Positions 16,739-26,348 are shown, counted from the first letter of the stretch. The stretch: 64,000 nucleotides of DNA from DTDR01 sp964505415 (GCA_964505415.1 CAZDHW010000002.1:1-64000); one strand, 5' to 3'. A program made the numbers and translations. Notes: generated by a model from the sequence alone, not told the origin.

Positions 16739-16873
16739 TTTATTGTTTGGCTAAAATTGCTGGAATTATTCTTTTTTAGGCGGTGGGTAAAGGAAGTTAG
16801 AAAATCGGTTAAATAAATAACTCCTTCCCTAAATACTCCTCCGATATAAAATTGAAAATTTGGTATTCTTTTT

Positions 16874-16902
16874 TTGACTTTTTGGTAAATTTTATTTATT
16901 AT
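16874..16902 (+). promoter_or_regulatory. promoter of accD
   Basis: TTGACT (16874-16879), a 17-bp spacer and TATTAT (16897-16902) precede the accD ATG by 21 nt. This would give a leader of about 15 nt without a clear Shine-Dalgarno. Confidence 0.55.
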
Positions 16903-16923
16903 TATTTTGATAGAAATTAAATT

Positions 16924-17715
16924 ATGTTAAAAGATTATCCAAATGGATTGTGGATAAAATGTGATAATTGTAACGAAATTCTTTATAAAAAAACGATTGA
17001 GAAAAATTTTTTTATCTGTTCTAAATGTAATTATCACTTTAGAATTAATCATAAGAAATATATTGAATATATTTTGGATGAGGGAAAACTGGAAGAGTAT
17101 GATAGCGATTTATCATCTACAGACCCTTTAAATTTTCCTAACTATAAGGAAAAACTGAAACAAAGCCAAAATTCATTAGAAATAAAAGATGCCTATGTTT
17201 ATGGTTTAGGTAAAATTGATAATAAACTGGTTGTCTTTGGTGCTATGGAATTTGGTTTTATTGGGGGAAGTATGGGAACAGTAGTGGGAGAAAAAGTAGC
17301 CCGTTCTTTTCGTTTAGCAACCAAGATGAATATTCCAATAATTATTGTTTCTACTTCTGGCGGTGCCCGGATGCAGGAAGGAATTTTTTCTTTAATGCAA
17401 GTAGCAAAAACTGCAATGGAAGTGGGAATAGCTGACCGCAAGGGTATTCCTTATATTTCTATTCTTGCCAATCCTTGTTATGCCGGAGTAATGGCTTCCT
17501 TTGCTTCTTTAGGCGATATTATCATTGCTGAACCGGGTGCTATGCTTGGTTTTACTGGTCCGAGGGTGATTGAAGAGACGATTAAACAAAAGTTGCCCGA
17601 AGGCTTTCAGAAAGCTGAATTTCTTTTAGAACACGGATTTGTCGATTTGGTGGTTCCTCGTTGGGATTTAAGAAGAACTTTAATAAGGATTTTGAATATT
17701 ATATGGGCGAAATAA
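16924..17715 (+). CDS. accD: acetyl-CoA carboxylase carboxyltransferase subunit beta
   Basis: The subunit works with AccA to move CO2 from carboxybiotin to acetyl-CoA for fatty acid synthesis. The 263-residue protein has the N-terminal zinc ribbon (Cys13, Cys16, Cys32, Cys35) and the crotonase-like domain with SGGARMQEG, the G-x-C/A-Y-A-G-V-M-A-S-F-A-S-L-G-D block and GFTGPRVIEETIKQKLPEGFQ. Length is slightly below usual. accA is not in the window. Its TAA overlaps the ATG of the next gene (TAATG). Confidence 0.96.
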   Translation: MLKDYPNGLWIKCDNCNEILYKKTIEKNFFICSKCNYHFRINHKKYIEYILDEGKLEEYDSDLSSTDPLNFPNYKEKLKQSQNSLEIKDAYVYGLGKIDNKLVVFGAMEFGFIGGSMGTVVGEKVARSFRLATKMNIPIIIVSTSGGARMQEGIFSLMQVAKTAMEVGIADRKGIPYISILANPCYAGVMASFASLGDIIIAEPGAMLGFTGPRVIEETIKQKLPEGFQKAEFLLEHGFVDLVVPRWDLRRTLIRILNIIWAK

Positions 17716-18053
17716 TGCTATTTCTTTTTCTTTTAAATTATGATACCTTAAATAAAAATTATTTAAGAATAGATAGTATGAAAAAAGTCATAAAAGATAA
17801 TTGGTTTAGCGAAGATAAGTTTTTTCATTTTTCGGTAAGCGCTTTACTTGTTGGCTCTTCTTACCACTTTTTAAAATGTCGAATTAATAAAGACGAAAAA
17901 TTATCAACAATAAGTTCTTTATCTTCAGCTTTTTTATTAGGGATTATTAAAGAAACTTATGATAAAAAGATTAAAAAAGAATATTTTAGCTATAAAGATT
18001 TAATATATGATATTTTAGGTATAGGTTGTGGTTATTTAATTTTTATTCATTAA
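17715..18053 (+). CDS. small YfiM/DUF2279-like membrane-associated protein
   Basis: I chose the ATG at 17715 because it overlaps the accD stop; an in-frame ATG four codons earlier is also possible. The protein has about 112 residues. The pattern DKFFHFSVSALLVG, then a short helix with GIIKETYD, and finally YKDLIYDILGIGCG resembles DUF2279 (YfiM) proteins, which keep a His, a K-E-x-x-D and a late D-x-x-x-D-x-x-G. Two hydrophobic stretches suggest membrane association. Function of the family is unknown. It is coupled to accD and followed 1 nt later by trmI. Confidence 0.6.
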   Translation: MLFLFLLNYDTLNKNYLRIDSMKKVIKDNWFSEDKFFHFSVSALLVGSSYHFLKCRINKDEKLSTISSLSSAFLLGIIKETYDKKIKKEYFSYKDLIYDILGIGCGYLIFIH

Positions 18054-18054
18054 A

Positions 18055-18831
18055 ATGCTAAAACCGAATGATTTGATTCTTTTGTATCACAGTGAAAATG
18101 CTAAATATCTTTTAACTTTGCCGGAAAAGGGTGAATTTCAAACCCACAAAGGAATAATTAAGATTGAAAATATTTTTCAAAAAGATTTTGGTGACGAAAT
18201 TGAAACCCATAAAGGAGAAAAGTTTTATATCTTAAAACCAACAATTGCTGACTTAGAAATGAAAGTCAAACGAACAACCACCATCATTTATCCTAAAGAT
18301 GCTGGGTTAATTTTGTTAAAAACTAATATTTTTCCAGGTGCCTTGGTAGTAGAAGTAGGAACTGGTAGCGGTGCTTTTACTATTGCTTTGGCGAATTTTG
18401 TTAGACCCTTCGGTAAGGTTTTTACCTATGAGGTAAGGGAAGATTTTTTAAATAATGCGAAAGAGAACGTTAAGAAAGCCGGATTGGAAGAAAATGTTAT
18501 TTTTTATCTTCGAGATGTTGTTCGGGATGGTTTTTTGCAAGAAGATAACAGTGTGGATGCGGTTTATATTGATTTACCAGAACCTTGGGAAGTGGTAAAA
18601 GAAGCTCATCGGATTTTAAAAGGTGGCCATGCTTTAATCTCTTTAAGCCCTAATGTGGAACAAATTCAAAAAACCTTTCGGACAATGGAATTAGTAGGTT
18701 TTGTGAGGATTAAGGTATATGAAATTTTAGAAAGGGAAATTTTAGTACGCTATTCGGGCACAAGACCAAAGGAATTTTCTATTACCCATACGGCTTATCT
18801 TCTTTTTGCTTATAAAATAAATAAAAAATAA
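18055..18831 (+). CDS. trmI: tRNA (adenine-58-N1)-methyltransferase TrmI
   Basis: The SAM-dependent enzyme makes m1A58 in the T-loop of tRNAs, common in thermophiles and archaea. The 258 residues include the small N-terminal beta domain (THKGIIKIENI) and the Rossmann domain with the SAM motif EVGTGSGAFTIALA, the TYEVREDF acidic end, and DLPEPWEVVKEAHRILKGGH. Length matches TrmI homotetramers. Neighbouring genes are spaced by 1 nt or less, so it is co-transcribed with accD and the importer genes. Confidence 0.93.
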   Translation: MLKPNDLILLYHSENAKYLLTLPEKGEFQTHKGIIKIENIFQKDFGDEIETHKGEKFYILKPTIADLEMKVKRTTTIIYPKDAGLILLKTNIFPGALVVEVGTGSGAFTIALANFVRPFGKVFTYEVREDFLNNAKENVKKAGLEENVIFYLRDVVRDGFLQEDNSVDAVYIDLPEPWEVVKEAHRILKGGHALISLSPNVEQIQKTFRTMELVGFVRIKVYEILEREILVRYSGTRPKEFSITHTAYLLFAYKINKK

Positions 18832-19647
18832 ATGCGAAAAATATTTTTCTGGTTTATTTTTTTAATCTTTTGTTATCCTTCTAAAAAAGATGAAAAACCT
18901 AAAATCCGTGTAGTTTCTTTAGTGCCTGCCGTTACCGAGATTATTTTTGCTTTGAATTGTGAGAAATACCTTGTTGGAAATACTATTTATTGTGATTATC
19001 CAGAAGAAGCTAAAAAAGTGTATAAGGTCGGGGATTTAATAAACCCATCAATTGAGAGAATTGTTTCCTTAAAACCAACAATTGTTTTTCTTACTTATCC
19101 TTTACAAAAAAATATCGATGAAAAATTAAGGGCTTTAAAAGTTAATACTTTTGTTTCTGCTCCTAAATCTTTAAAGGAAATGTTTGAGGAAATAATTAAA
19201 ATTGGGGAATTTTTTAATGAAAAAGAGAGAGCAATAAGATTAGTTGATTCTTTGAAAGAAGAATTAGCAAAAATAAAAAAAATTAAGAAGAAAAAAAGGG
19301 TATATATTGAAATTAATGACACTCCGCCAATAACTATTGGAAAAAATTCTTTTTTAAACGATTTGTTGGCATATCTTGGGTTAGAAAATATTTTTGGTGA
19401 TAAAGAGTATGAATATCCGGTAGTGAAACACGAGGAGATCATCTTGAGAAATCCCGATTACATTATTACTTTTCATCCCCAAGGCAAAGTGAAAGGGGTA
19501 ATTTCTCGTTTAGGATACGAAAAAGTTAATGCCGTAAGATACGGAAAAATTATTGATAGTTTAAATCCTGATTATTTTTTAAGAAATTCACCAAGAATAA
19601 TTATTGGAGCAAAAATTTTGGCAAAAATTTTTGAAAATGAGAAATAG
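18832..19647 (+). CDS. BtuF-like periplasmic binding lipoprotein
   Basis: The 271-residue protein has a hydrophobic signal ending at a lipobox-like Cys14 (IFC). The substrate-binding fold of the BtuF/FhuD type follows (VVSLVPAVTEIIFAL, YCDYPEEAKK, GDLINPSIERIVSLKPTIVF, ending with a C-terminal helical half). Such proteins capture cobalamin, haem or ferric siderophores. The adjacent FecCD permease and ABC ATPase complete an importer. Asn-Cys-Asp-Tyr-Pro-type context is common in cobalamin binders, but the ligand is not provable here. Confidence 0.85.
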   Translation: MRKIFFWFIFLIFCYPSKKDEKPKIRVVSLVPAVTEIIFALNCEKYLVGNTIYCDYPEEAKKVYKVGDLINPSIERIVSLKPTIVFLTYPLQKNIDEKLRALKVNTFVSAPKSLKEMFEEIIKIGEFFNEKERAIRLVDSLKEELAKIKKIKKKKRVYIEINDTPPITIGKNSFLNDLLAYLGLENIFGDKEYEYPVVKHEEIILRNPDYIITFHPQGKVKGVISRLGYEKVNAVRYGKIIDSLNPDYFLRNSPRIIIGAKILAKIFENEK

Positions 19648-20581
19648 AAAAATTATAGAAATAATTTTTCTATCGGTATTTTTTCTTTTAATAGTTTTTC
19701 TTTCCTTATTTTTAGGAAATGAAGGATTTTTCTTTGATAAGACAATTATTTTAAATATTCGTTTACCTCGAATGATTTTAGGATTTTTAACCGGTGGCGC
19801 ATTAGCTTTCTGTGGAGCAGTATTACAGGGACTATTGGAAAATCCCCTTTGTGATCCTTATATTTTAGGAATTGCTAGTGGCGCAGCTTTTGGAGTAAGT
19901 TTTGGATATTTTATTAATAGGTATTCTTATTTTGTTACCCCTATCTTTGCTTTTTTGGGGGCTTTTTTGGCAATTTTGTTAGTATATAATTTGGCATTTT
20001 ATAAAGGAAAAACAAATAAACTAACTTTAATTTTAGCTGGGGTAATTGTCAGTTTTTTGTTTTCTTCTTTAACGATGCTTTTGATGGTTTTTTCTAAAAG
20101 GCCATTAACCGAAATTATTTATCTTTTAATGGGTAATTTAGCAATTGTTTTTAATAAACTTAATCTTATCATCTTTATCATTGTAAATTCTTTAACAATT
20201 ATTTTTTTAATTATTATTAACAGTTATGCTTTTGAATTGAATTGTTTTGCTTTAGGAAGCGAAGTAGCCGAAAGTTTGGGAGTGAATACTAAAAAATTTA
20301 TGCGGGTCCTTTTCTTTTTAGTATCTTTTATTATCACTGTACAAGTAGCTTTTGCCGGCGCTATAAGTTTTGTTGGTTTGATGGTTCCTCATTTAGCCCG
20401 TTTTCTTTTTGGTTCTAATTACGAAAAAGTTTTGCCTTTTTCTTTCATTTTGGGCGCCCTAACGGTAATGGGGGCTGATGTTATTGCTCGTTCTATTGCT
20501 CCTGTGGAATTGCCTATAAGCATAGTTACCACTTTTTTTGGTGCCCCTTTTTTTCTTTATTTGTTAAAGAAAAATTTGTAA
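19637..20581 (+). CDS. FecCD/BtuC-family ABC permease
   Basis: The protein has about 314 residues and ten hydrophobic helices. FecCD family motifs include LRLPRMILGFLTGGALAFCGAVLQ-like N-terminal text (RLPRMILGF, GAVLQGLLENPLCDPYILGIASGA) and the late VGLMVPHLARFLFG and GADVIARSIAPVELP. It forms the membrane channel of the importer with the preceding binding protein and following ATPase. I use the ATG at 19637, 11 nt inside the previous gene; an upstream start would overlap further. Confidence 0.93.
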   Translation: MRNRKIIEIIFLSVFFLLIVFLSLFLGNEGFFFDKTIILNIRLPRMILGFLTGGALAFCGAVLQGLLENPLCDPYILGIASGAAFGVSFGYFINRYSYFVTPIFAFLGAFLAILLVYNLAFYKGKTNKLTLILAGVIVSFLFSSLTMLLMVFSKRPLTEIIYLLMGNLAIVFNKLNLIIFIIVNSLTIIFLIIINSYAFELNCFALGSEVAESLGVNTKKFMRVLFFLVSFIITVQVAFAGAISFVGLMVPHLARFLFGSNYEKVLPFSFILGALTVMGADVIARSIAPVELPISIVTTFFGAPFFLYLLKKNL

Positions 20582-20582
20582 A

Positions 20583-21362
20583 ATGGCTATATTTGCTTAC
20601 GAAATAAAAAATCTTTACTTTCAATATTCAACAAGTGAACCCCTTTTTAAAGGTTTGTCAATAAAAATTAAAGAAAAAGAATGGTTCGGTATTATCGGAC
20701 CAAATGGTAGTGGTAAAACAACCTTGTTAAAAATAATGGCCGGACTTTTAACACCTCAAAAGGGAGCCGTTTTGCTTTTTAATAATAACATTTTCAGTTT
20801 AACTCCAAAAGAACGAGCCAAAATTATTGGTTATTTTCCTCAGGAGAATTTTTTTATATTTGATTTTACCGTGAAAGAAATTGTTTTGATGGGTCGAAAT
20901 CCTTATCGAAAAAGATTCTCTTTTGTTACTAAAAAAGATATGGAAATTGTGGAAAAAGCCATGGAATTGACCGGGACAATTGGATTGGAAGATAAAAAGA
21001 TTAATGAATTGTCAACCGGCGAAAAACAACGAGTAATTTTGGCAAGAATCTTAGCCCAAGAACCCCAAGTGTTGCTTTTGGATGAATTTACCACCCATTT
21101 AGATATTGCTTATCAGATTGAGTTTATTAATCTCTTAAAAAGATTAAAAGACGCTAAAAATTTAACGATTGTCTTTTTGACTCACGATTTAAATTTAGCC
21201 AGTGTTGCTTGCGACCGAATTTTACTTCTGGCTAAAGGAGAGTTTATTGGTTGTGATGTTCCCGAAAAAATTTTGCGTGAAGATTTGATTGAAAAGGTTT
21301 ATAAAGTAAAACCAATAATTAAAACTCATCCTTTAACTAATAGGCCTTTAATAATTTTTTGA
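20583..21362 (+). CDS. BtuD/FecE-type ABC transporter ATPase
   Basis: The 259-residue nucleotide-binding protein shows Walker A GPNGSGKTT, a Q-loop FPQENF, signature LSTGEKQRV, Walker B VLLLDEFTTHLD and the switch LTHDLN. The fold type and position directly after the FecCD permease make it the energy subunit of the cobalamin/siderophore-type importer. The signature has T in place of the usual second G (LSTGE instead of LSGGE), a substitution seen in functional members of this subfamily. Confidence 0.94.
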   Translation: MAIFAYEIKNLYFQYSTSEPLFKGLSIKIKEKEWFGIIGPNGSGKTTLLKIMAGLLTPQKGAVLLFNNNIFSLTPKERAKIIGYFPQENFFIFDFTVKEIVLMGRNPYRKRFSFVTKKDMEIVEKAMELTGTIGLEDKKINELSTGEKQRVILARILAQEPQVLLLDEFTTHLDIAYQIEFINLLKRLKDAKNLTIVFLTHDLNLASVACDRILLLAKGEFIGCDVPEKILREDLIEKVYKVKPIIKTHPLTNRPLIIF

Positions 21363-21363
21363 T

Positions 21364-23463
21364 ATGAAGAAAAAAGAAAAGATTACCCAAAAAGAAAACA
21401 AAAGATTTAAATGGGAATATTTTATATTTTTGGTAGCTTTAATTTCTTCTGGTTTGTTTTTTTTAGCTCCGGGTCATCCAACTACGGGCGATGTGTGGCC
21501 TCACTTAGTAAGACAAAAAATCATTTATCAAGCAATAAAAGAAAGATTTTCGCCTTTCTTTACTTTTTATTTTTATTCTGGTTATCCTCATTTGCAATTT
21601 TACAGCCCGCTTTTCTTTTTTATTACCGGGATTTTTAATTTTTTAACTTTAGGGCAGTTAATAATCAGTTTAAAAATTGTTGTGTTTATTTTACATATCC
21701 TTTCAGGCTTAACAATTTTTTATTACTTAAAACAAGAAAATAAAAATAGGCTCGCAGTTATTATTGGCTCCATTGCCTTTTTAGTATCTCCTTGGCGGGT
21801 TCTTTATATTGCTTCTTTTGGTAATTATCCGTTATCTTTAATTTATTTTTTTTTACCTTTAGCTTTTCTCTATCTTGATAAAAGTTTTTTAGAGAAGAAA
21901 ATCAGAAATTTTATTATATTTGGATTTCTACTTTCTTTTATTTTTCTTACCCATCTTTTTTACGCTTTTTATACTTTTATTTTTATTTTACTTTATTTTG
22001 TTTTTAAAAAGTATAAACTTTTACCCCACATTGTTTATTCTTTTCTTTCTTTCTTTCTGCCATCCGCCTTTTTTCTTGTACCTTTTATAGTAGAATATAA
22101 AATTTATCTTTATCCACAAGCTGAGCTTAATTTACCGCCACCTAATCCTTTCGTTCTTCTGGGTTTAAAATCAGAAATTGGAGGGTATACCGGGACCTAT
22201 TTAGGTTGGAGTATTATCATTTTAGCTATAATTGGGGTTATTTTTTTGGGGTTCAGAAATTTAAAAACTATTAGTTGGCTTCTTGCGTTACTTCTAACTT
22301 TTTTAACACCTTTTTTAGAGAAATATTTTAGTTTTTTAACAGCTGGTTTGCCACCCCAAAGATTTTTGGTCTATTTTGTATTTTTTTCTGCTCTTTTAGT
22401 TCCCTATGGTTTCCAATATTTAATTCAAAAATTCAAAATAGGAGAAAAATTTTTATTTCTTTTTTTATCGGTTTTAATTTTGATAGATACTCTGCCTTCC
22501 TTTATTCATCTTCGTTATGCGGAAAAGGAGAATTTTTTAGCAGTGAGAGAAGAAATTTATAACCTTTTAGTTTTTCAAAAAGTATTTAAAGTACTTGATA
22601 TCGATATTCCTGACAGTAAAATTGATAATTTCCGTAGACTTTGTCGCTATCCAGCCTGCAATTTTTTATACGGCAATTTAGCTTCTCCTTTGGGACCTCC
22701 TTATCATCAATTTGCTCCTAAGAATCTTTTATATGGATATCCTTGGATAAAGTTAGTTGCCTCGGATTTATCAGATACGACCAAGCATTATTTTAAAGAA
22801 AATTCTTTGAAAGTTCTTTCTCTTTTGGGTGTTTCCCATATAATAACGTTACCAACACTTTTAGGCAGCAAAGAAGAAGAAACTTATGTGTTATTGAAAT
22901 CAGGAGTGTCTTGGGACGATCGGTTTATTTTAGCTGGTGCCCAACCACCATTGGTGTATGGCGAGACAAAATTGCCAATAATTTTAGCGAGTAATGTTAA
23001 AAAACCTTTTTTAAAAGAAAAATTTATCCAAGAGGGAACGTTAATAATTGCTGACGATTGGCAAAAATTACTGAATGAATTAAATATTAACTATGAAAAT
23101 GCCTGGATAAATTTTATTCCAGTATTAGAGAAGGATCATTACGATTCTTTACCAGAAAAAGTTTATTTAAAAATTAATGACTTTTCTTTAAAACATAATG
23201 AAATTAAAATTTTTTATGAACAAAAAAATCAAGGATTTCTAAGAATACCAATAAGTTATTATCCTTATTTGAAAATTTATCTTGACGATCGTGAAATATC
23301 TTTTTACGAAACTAAAGATCATTTTGTTTATATAAAATCAGATTCCGGAAAGCACATTTTAAAAGTAATTTTTTCTTTGCCGCCGCTCCGAAAATTTACT
23401 TTGATTTTAAGTCTACTTGCTTTTATAATTTTCTTGATTTTAACTATTTTGGTTAAAAAATGA
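21364..23463 (+). CDS. large membrane protein, PTPS-related/GT-C-like
   Basis: The 699-residue protein has about 11 predicted membrane helices up to about residue 400, an extracytoplasmic domain, and a final helix at the C-terminus. The first loop holds TGDVWPHLVRQK and YSGYPHLQFYSP, the acidic/aromatic pattern of the 6-pyruvoyl-tetrahydropterin-synthase-related membrane family and of GT-C glycosyltransferases. It is probably a lipid-linked sugar transferase or polymer glycosylation protein; substrate unknown. It is 1 nt after the ABC ATPase and overlaps the next membrane protein by ATGA. Its architecture parallels the YfhO-like protein at 12 kb. Confidence 0.75.
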   Translation: MKKKEKITQKENKRFKWEYFIFLVALISSGLFFLAPGHPTTGDVWPHLVRQKIIYQAIKERFSPFFTFYFYSGYPHLQFYSPLFFFITGIFNFLTLGQLIISLKIVVFILHILSGLTIFYYLKQENKNRLAVIIGSIAFLVSPWRVLYIASFGNYPLSLIYFFLPLAFLYLDKSFLEKKIRNFIIFGFLLSFIFLTHLFYAFYTFIFILLYFVFKKYKLLPHIVYSFLSFFLPSAFFLVPFIVEYKIYLYPQAELNLPPPNPFVLLGLKSEIGGYTGTYLGWSIIILAIIGVIFLGFRNLKTISWLLALLLTFLTPFLEKYFSFLTAGLPPQRFLVYFVFFSALLVPYGFQYLIQKFKIGEKFLFLFLSVLILIDTLPSFIHLRYAEKENFLAVREEIYNLLVFQKVFKVLDIDIPDSKIDNFRRLCRYPACNFLYGNLASPLGPPYHQFAPKNLLYGYPWIKLVASDLSDTTKHYFKENSLKVLSLLGVSHIITLPTLLGSKEEETYVLLKSGVSWDDRFILAGAQPPLVYGETKLPIILASNVKKPFLKEKFIQEGTLIIADDWQKLLNELNINYENAWINFIPVLEKDHYDSLPEKVYLKINDFSLKHNEIKIFYEQKNQGFLRIPISYYPYLKIYLDDREISFYETKDHFVYIKSDSGKHILKVIFSLPPLRKFTLILSLLAFIIFLILTILVKK

Positions 23464-24905
23464 AAAAATATTGGTTTTTAATAATTCTTGGTTATCTTTT
23501 ACCTCTTATTTTTTTGACCTATTTCCCTTTTGTTGATTTACCGCAACATCTTCATTTGGCTTATGTATTAAAGAATTTTAAAAATTATAAAGATTATTTT
23601 GAACTAAGACTTTTCCCTATGCATAATACTTTCCATCTCTTTTTTAATTATTTATTATCCCAATTAATATCACTAGATTTGAGTAATCGGCTTTATCTTT
23701 TTTTAATAATAATTTTAACTTTTTTAACTTTTTATTATTTTTTAAAAGTCATTAACGGCGAGAAGTTTTTTGCTTTAGGAAGTTTTCTTATTGTTTATAA
23801 TTACAATCTTTTTTGGGGTTTTATGGGGATTGCTTTTGCTTTGCCATTAATTATTTTTCTTTTTGCCCTTCTTTTGAATTTGTTAAAAGAGAAGAAAAAA
23901 AGAGAAAAGTTATATTTAGTTTTTATTACCATTATTTTAGCTATAATTTTTCTTTGTCATTCTTTGGTTTTTATTTATTCGGTAGTAAGTTATTTGGTAA
24001 TTCTTTTCTTTTATCAAAAACCCTTGCGTTTCCGCTACTTTTTGCCTCCGCTTATTATTTTGATTCTATTTTTTATTCCTTGGCAAATAAGTCAATTTCG
24101 AAGGGAAGAAAGCGAATTAATTGCTCAATTAAAGGAAAATATTTCTTTAAAAGCAATTTATCAGAATTTTTTTAATTTTTGGGAAAGACTAGGGATTAAG
24201 AGCGATAATTTGATAATTTTCTTTTATAAAGTACTTACTCTTTTGGCAATTTTGCTTTTAATTTTTAATCCGAAGATATTTAGAGAAAGCAAAGCGTTAG
24301 CAACACTTTTGATCATTACTCTTATTTTCTATTTCTTTTTTCCAGGAAGTTACACTGAAGCGGTATTTTTAAACGAAAGGTTTGCGCCTTTGATTTTTTT
24401 CTTTTTGCTTGCCTTCTTAAGTTTAGGGATAAAAGAAAAATTCATGGAATATTTAATTATTGGAATGGTAGTAATTAATATGATTGACTTAAATATTCGT
24501 TTTTTGATGTTCGAAAAATACGGAAGAGATTTTAAAAAGATAATTACTAAATTAGAGCCTAATAAAAAAGTAGTGGGAATTTTTTATGAAAGGAGGCCAA
24601 AACCTGACTTGTTTGGCTACGAAGTTTTTCTTCATTTTCCTTGCTATTACCAATTAGAGAAAGGAGGTCTTGTGGGTTTTTCTTTTGCTTATATTCGGTA
24701 TTCCCCTTTGATTTTTAAAGAAGATTATCCTTTAGAAAGAATTGACGAATGGTTTCCTTATCGTTCCCTTTTTCCTGAGAAGTATAAAAATTATGACTAT
24801 CTTTTTGTTACCGGTGAGATAAGATTGAGTGATGAACAGTATTTTCGAAAAATGATTTTAATTGATAGTGTTGGTATTTGGCGAGTTTATTCTTTCAAAA
24901 AATAA
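23460..24905 (+). CDS. polytopic membrane protein, GT-C-like
   Basis: The 481-residue protein has roughly ten membrane helices. A short first loop contains FVDLPQHLHLAY, where an Asp after the first helix resembles the catalytic position of GT-C enzymes. A soluble C-terminal part of about 120 residues follows. I do not recognise a specific family. It is coupled to the preceding PTPS-related gene by ATGA, so the two may act together on an envelope glycan. Its 3' end overlaps the convergent hutH gene by 48 nt. Confidence 0.7.
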   Translation: MKKYWFLIILGYLLPLIFLTYFPFVDLPQHLHLAYVLKNFKNYKDYFELRLFPMHNTFHLFFNYLLSQLISLDLSNRLYLFLIIILTFLTFYYFLKVINGEKFFALGSFLIVYNYNLFWGFMGIAFALPLIIFLFALLLNLLKEKKKREKLYLVFITIILAIIFLCHSLVFIYSVVSYLVILFFYQKPLRFRYFLPPLIILILFFIPWQISQFRREESELIAQLKENISLKAIYQNFFNFWERLGIKSDNLIIFFYKVLTLLAILLLIFNPKIFRESKALATLLIITLIFYFFFPGSYTEAVFLNERFAPLIFFFLLAFLSLGIKEKFMEYLIIGMVVINMIDLNIRFLMFEKYGRDFKKIITKLEPNKKVVGIFYERRPKPDLFGYEVFLHFPCYYQLEKGGLVGFSFAYIRYSPLIFKEDYPLERIDEWFPYRSLFPEKYKNYDYLFVTGEIRLSDEQYFRKMILIDSVGIWRVYSFKK

Positions 24906-26345
24906 TTTTTTTATTTTTGTTAATATTTCTGAAAGTTCTCCATCTTCTTCTAAATAAGGAATATTTTCTTTAATCATTACTATTAAAGAAGTGTTTTTTT
25001 TAAATTTAAAATTTCCTAATTTTAAACCTTGACTGATACATAGAATCTCTATTGCTAAAATCGTTTTTGTGTTTTCTAAAATTCTTTCTAATTTTAATAA
25101 ACTATTCATGCCCATGCTTACAATATCTTCTTGATTTGCTGAGGTTGGTAAGCTAGTTACGGAAGCAGGATAAGAAAGAGTTTTATTTTCACCGGCTAAG
25201 GCAGAAGACAAAATTTGGGCCATCATCAATCCGGAATTTAACCCAGGATTTTTAACCAAGAATATTGGTAAATCAGGAATTTTCCCGGCAGTGAGGTAAA
25301 AAATTTTTCTTTCTGATAAAAGCGATAGCAGAGTAAAAGAAATTGCTAAAACATCACCCGCTAAGGCTAAAGAAGAACCCATGAAATTACCGCCGCTTAA
25401 AATTTCTTTATCAATAATTACTGGATTATCAGTGATTGAGTTTATTTCTGTTTCCAGAATTTTTTTGCCAAATTCGATTCCTTCGCCAACAGTTCCCAAA
25501 ATCTGTGGTTGGCATCTGATGGAATAAGGATCTTGAAGAAAACTTTCTTTAAAAATAGCTAGATTTAAATAATTCCAAATTTTTTCTGCAGCTGATATTT
25601 GATGAGGATAAGGTTTAAGTCGATGTAATCTTAAATCAAATTCTTTTTTATTTCCTTTAGCAACCACACTGGTTAAACCAGCTATTTCTTTGGCAAGGTT
25701 AAAAATTTTTTCACCCTCAATTAAAAGATGAGTTAAAAAAGCTGACATCATTTCCGTTCCGTTAATTAATGAAAGCCCTTCTTTAACATCAAGAATTAAT
25801 GGTTGAATTTTTTCTTTTTTAAACACCTCTTCAGCGGGTTGAATTTTATTTTTATAAAACACTTTCCCTTTGCCTAAAAGAACCAAAGCAATTTGTGCCA
25901 AAGGGGCTAAATCTCCAGAAGCGCCGACCGAACCCTTTTTTTGAACACAGGGGATAATTTCCCGATTTAACAATTCCAAAAGTTTTAAAATCAACTCTAT
26001 TCTTACCCCTGAGTAACCTTTTGCTAACATATTGGCTCTTAAAAAGATCGCTAATTTCACAATTTCTTTTTTAAAATATTCACCCTCCCCTAAAGCGTGC
26101 GAGATTATTAAGTTATGTTGTAATTTTTTGGCTTCAGCTAAAGAAATTTTTTTGTTTACCAAAGCACCAAAGCCAGTGTTTACACCATAAATAAGATTTT
26201 CTTTTTCTACAGCCTTTTTTAAAATCCTGTTTGTTTTAGTTATTTTCTCTTTAGCTTTTTCTTTAATTTGGACATTAGGATTGGCAATAAGGAAATTTTT
26301 TAGAAAATCTATTGTAAGTTTTTCAACAGGGATTTTGACAATCAT
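24858..26345 (-). CDS. hutH: histidine ammonia-lyase
   Basis: The enzyme deaminates histidine to urocanate. The 495 residues match the family length, with the MIO-forming triad Ala142-Ser143-Gly144 in GSVGASGDLAPLAQ, Tyr53 in YGVNTGFGAL, and the substrate-specifying Ser82-His83 typical of histidine rather than tyrosine or phenylalanine lyases. The TSANQEDIVSMG block is present near 410. No other hut genes (hutU, hutI) are in the window. It lies 3 nt after an unknown gene on the same strand. Confidence 0.92.
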   Translation of the reverse strand: MIVKIPVEKLTIDFLKNFLIANPNVQIKEKAKEKITKTNRILKKAVEKENLIYGVNTGFGALVNKKISLAEAKKLQHNLIISHALGEGEYFKKEIVKLAIFLRANMLAKGYSGVRIELILKLLELLNREIIPCVQKKGSVGASGDLAPLAQIALVLLGKGKVFYKNKIQPAEEVFKKEKIQPLILDVKEGLSLINGTEMMSAFLTHLLIEGEKIFNLAKEIAGLTSVVAKGNKKEFDLRLHRLKPYPHQISAAEKIWNYLNLAIFKESFLQDPYSIRCQPQILGTVGEGIEFGKKILETEINSITDNPVIIDKEILSGGNFMGSSLALAGDVLAISFTLLSLLSERKIFYLTAGKIPDLPIFLVKNPGLNSGLMMAQILSSALAGENKTLSYPASVTSLPTSANQEDIVSMGMNSLLKLERILENTKTILAIEILCISQGLKLGNFKFKKNTSLIVMIKENIPYLEEDGELSEILTKIKKLFFERINSPNTNTIN

Positions 26346-26348
26346 CGA

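Noticed and set aside
16704..16754. 16-codon frame with a good Shine-Dalgarno as a protein gene
   Set aside because: Too short and inside the hairpin/terminator; noted as a possible leader peptide rather than listed as a gene.
24858..26345. Phenylalanine or tyrosine ammonia-lyase
   Set aside because: The Ser-His pair at 82-83 and overall length fit histidine ammonia-lyase better.
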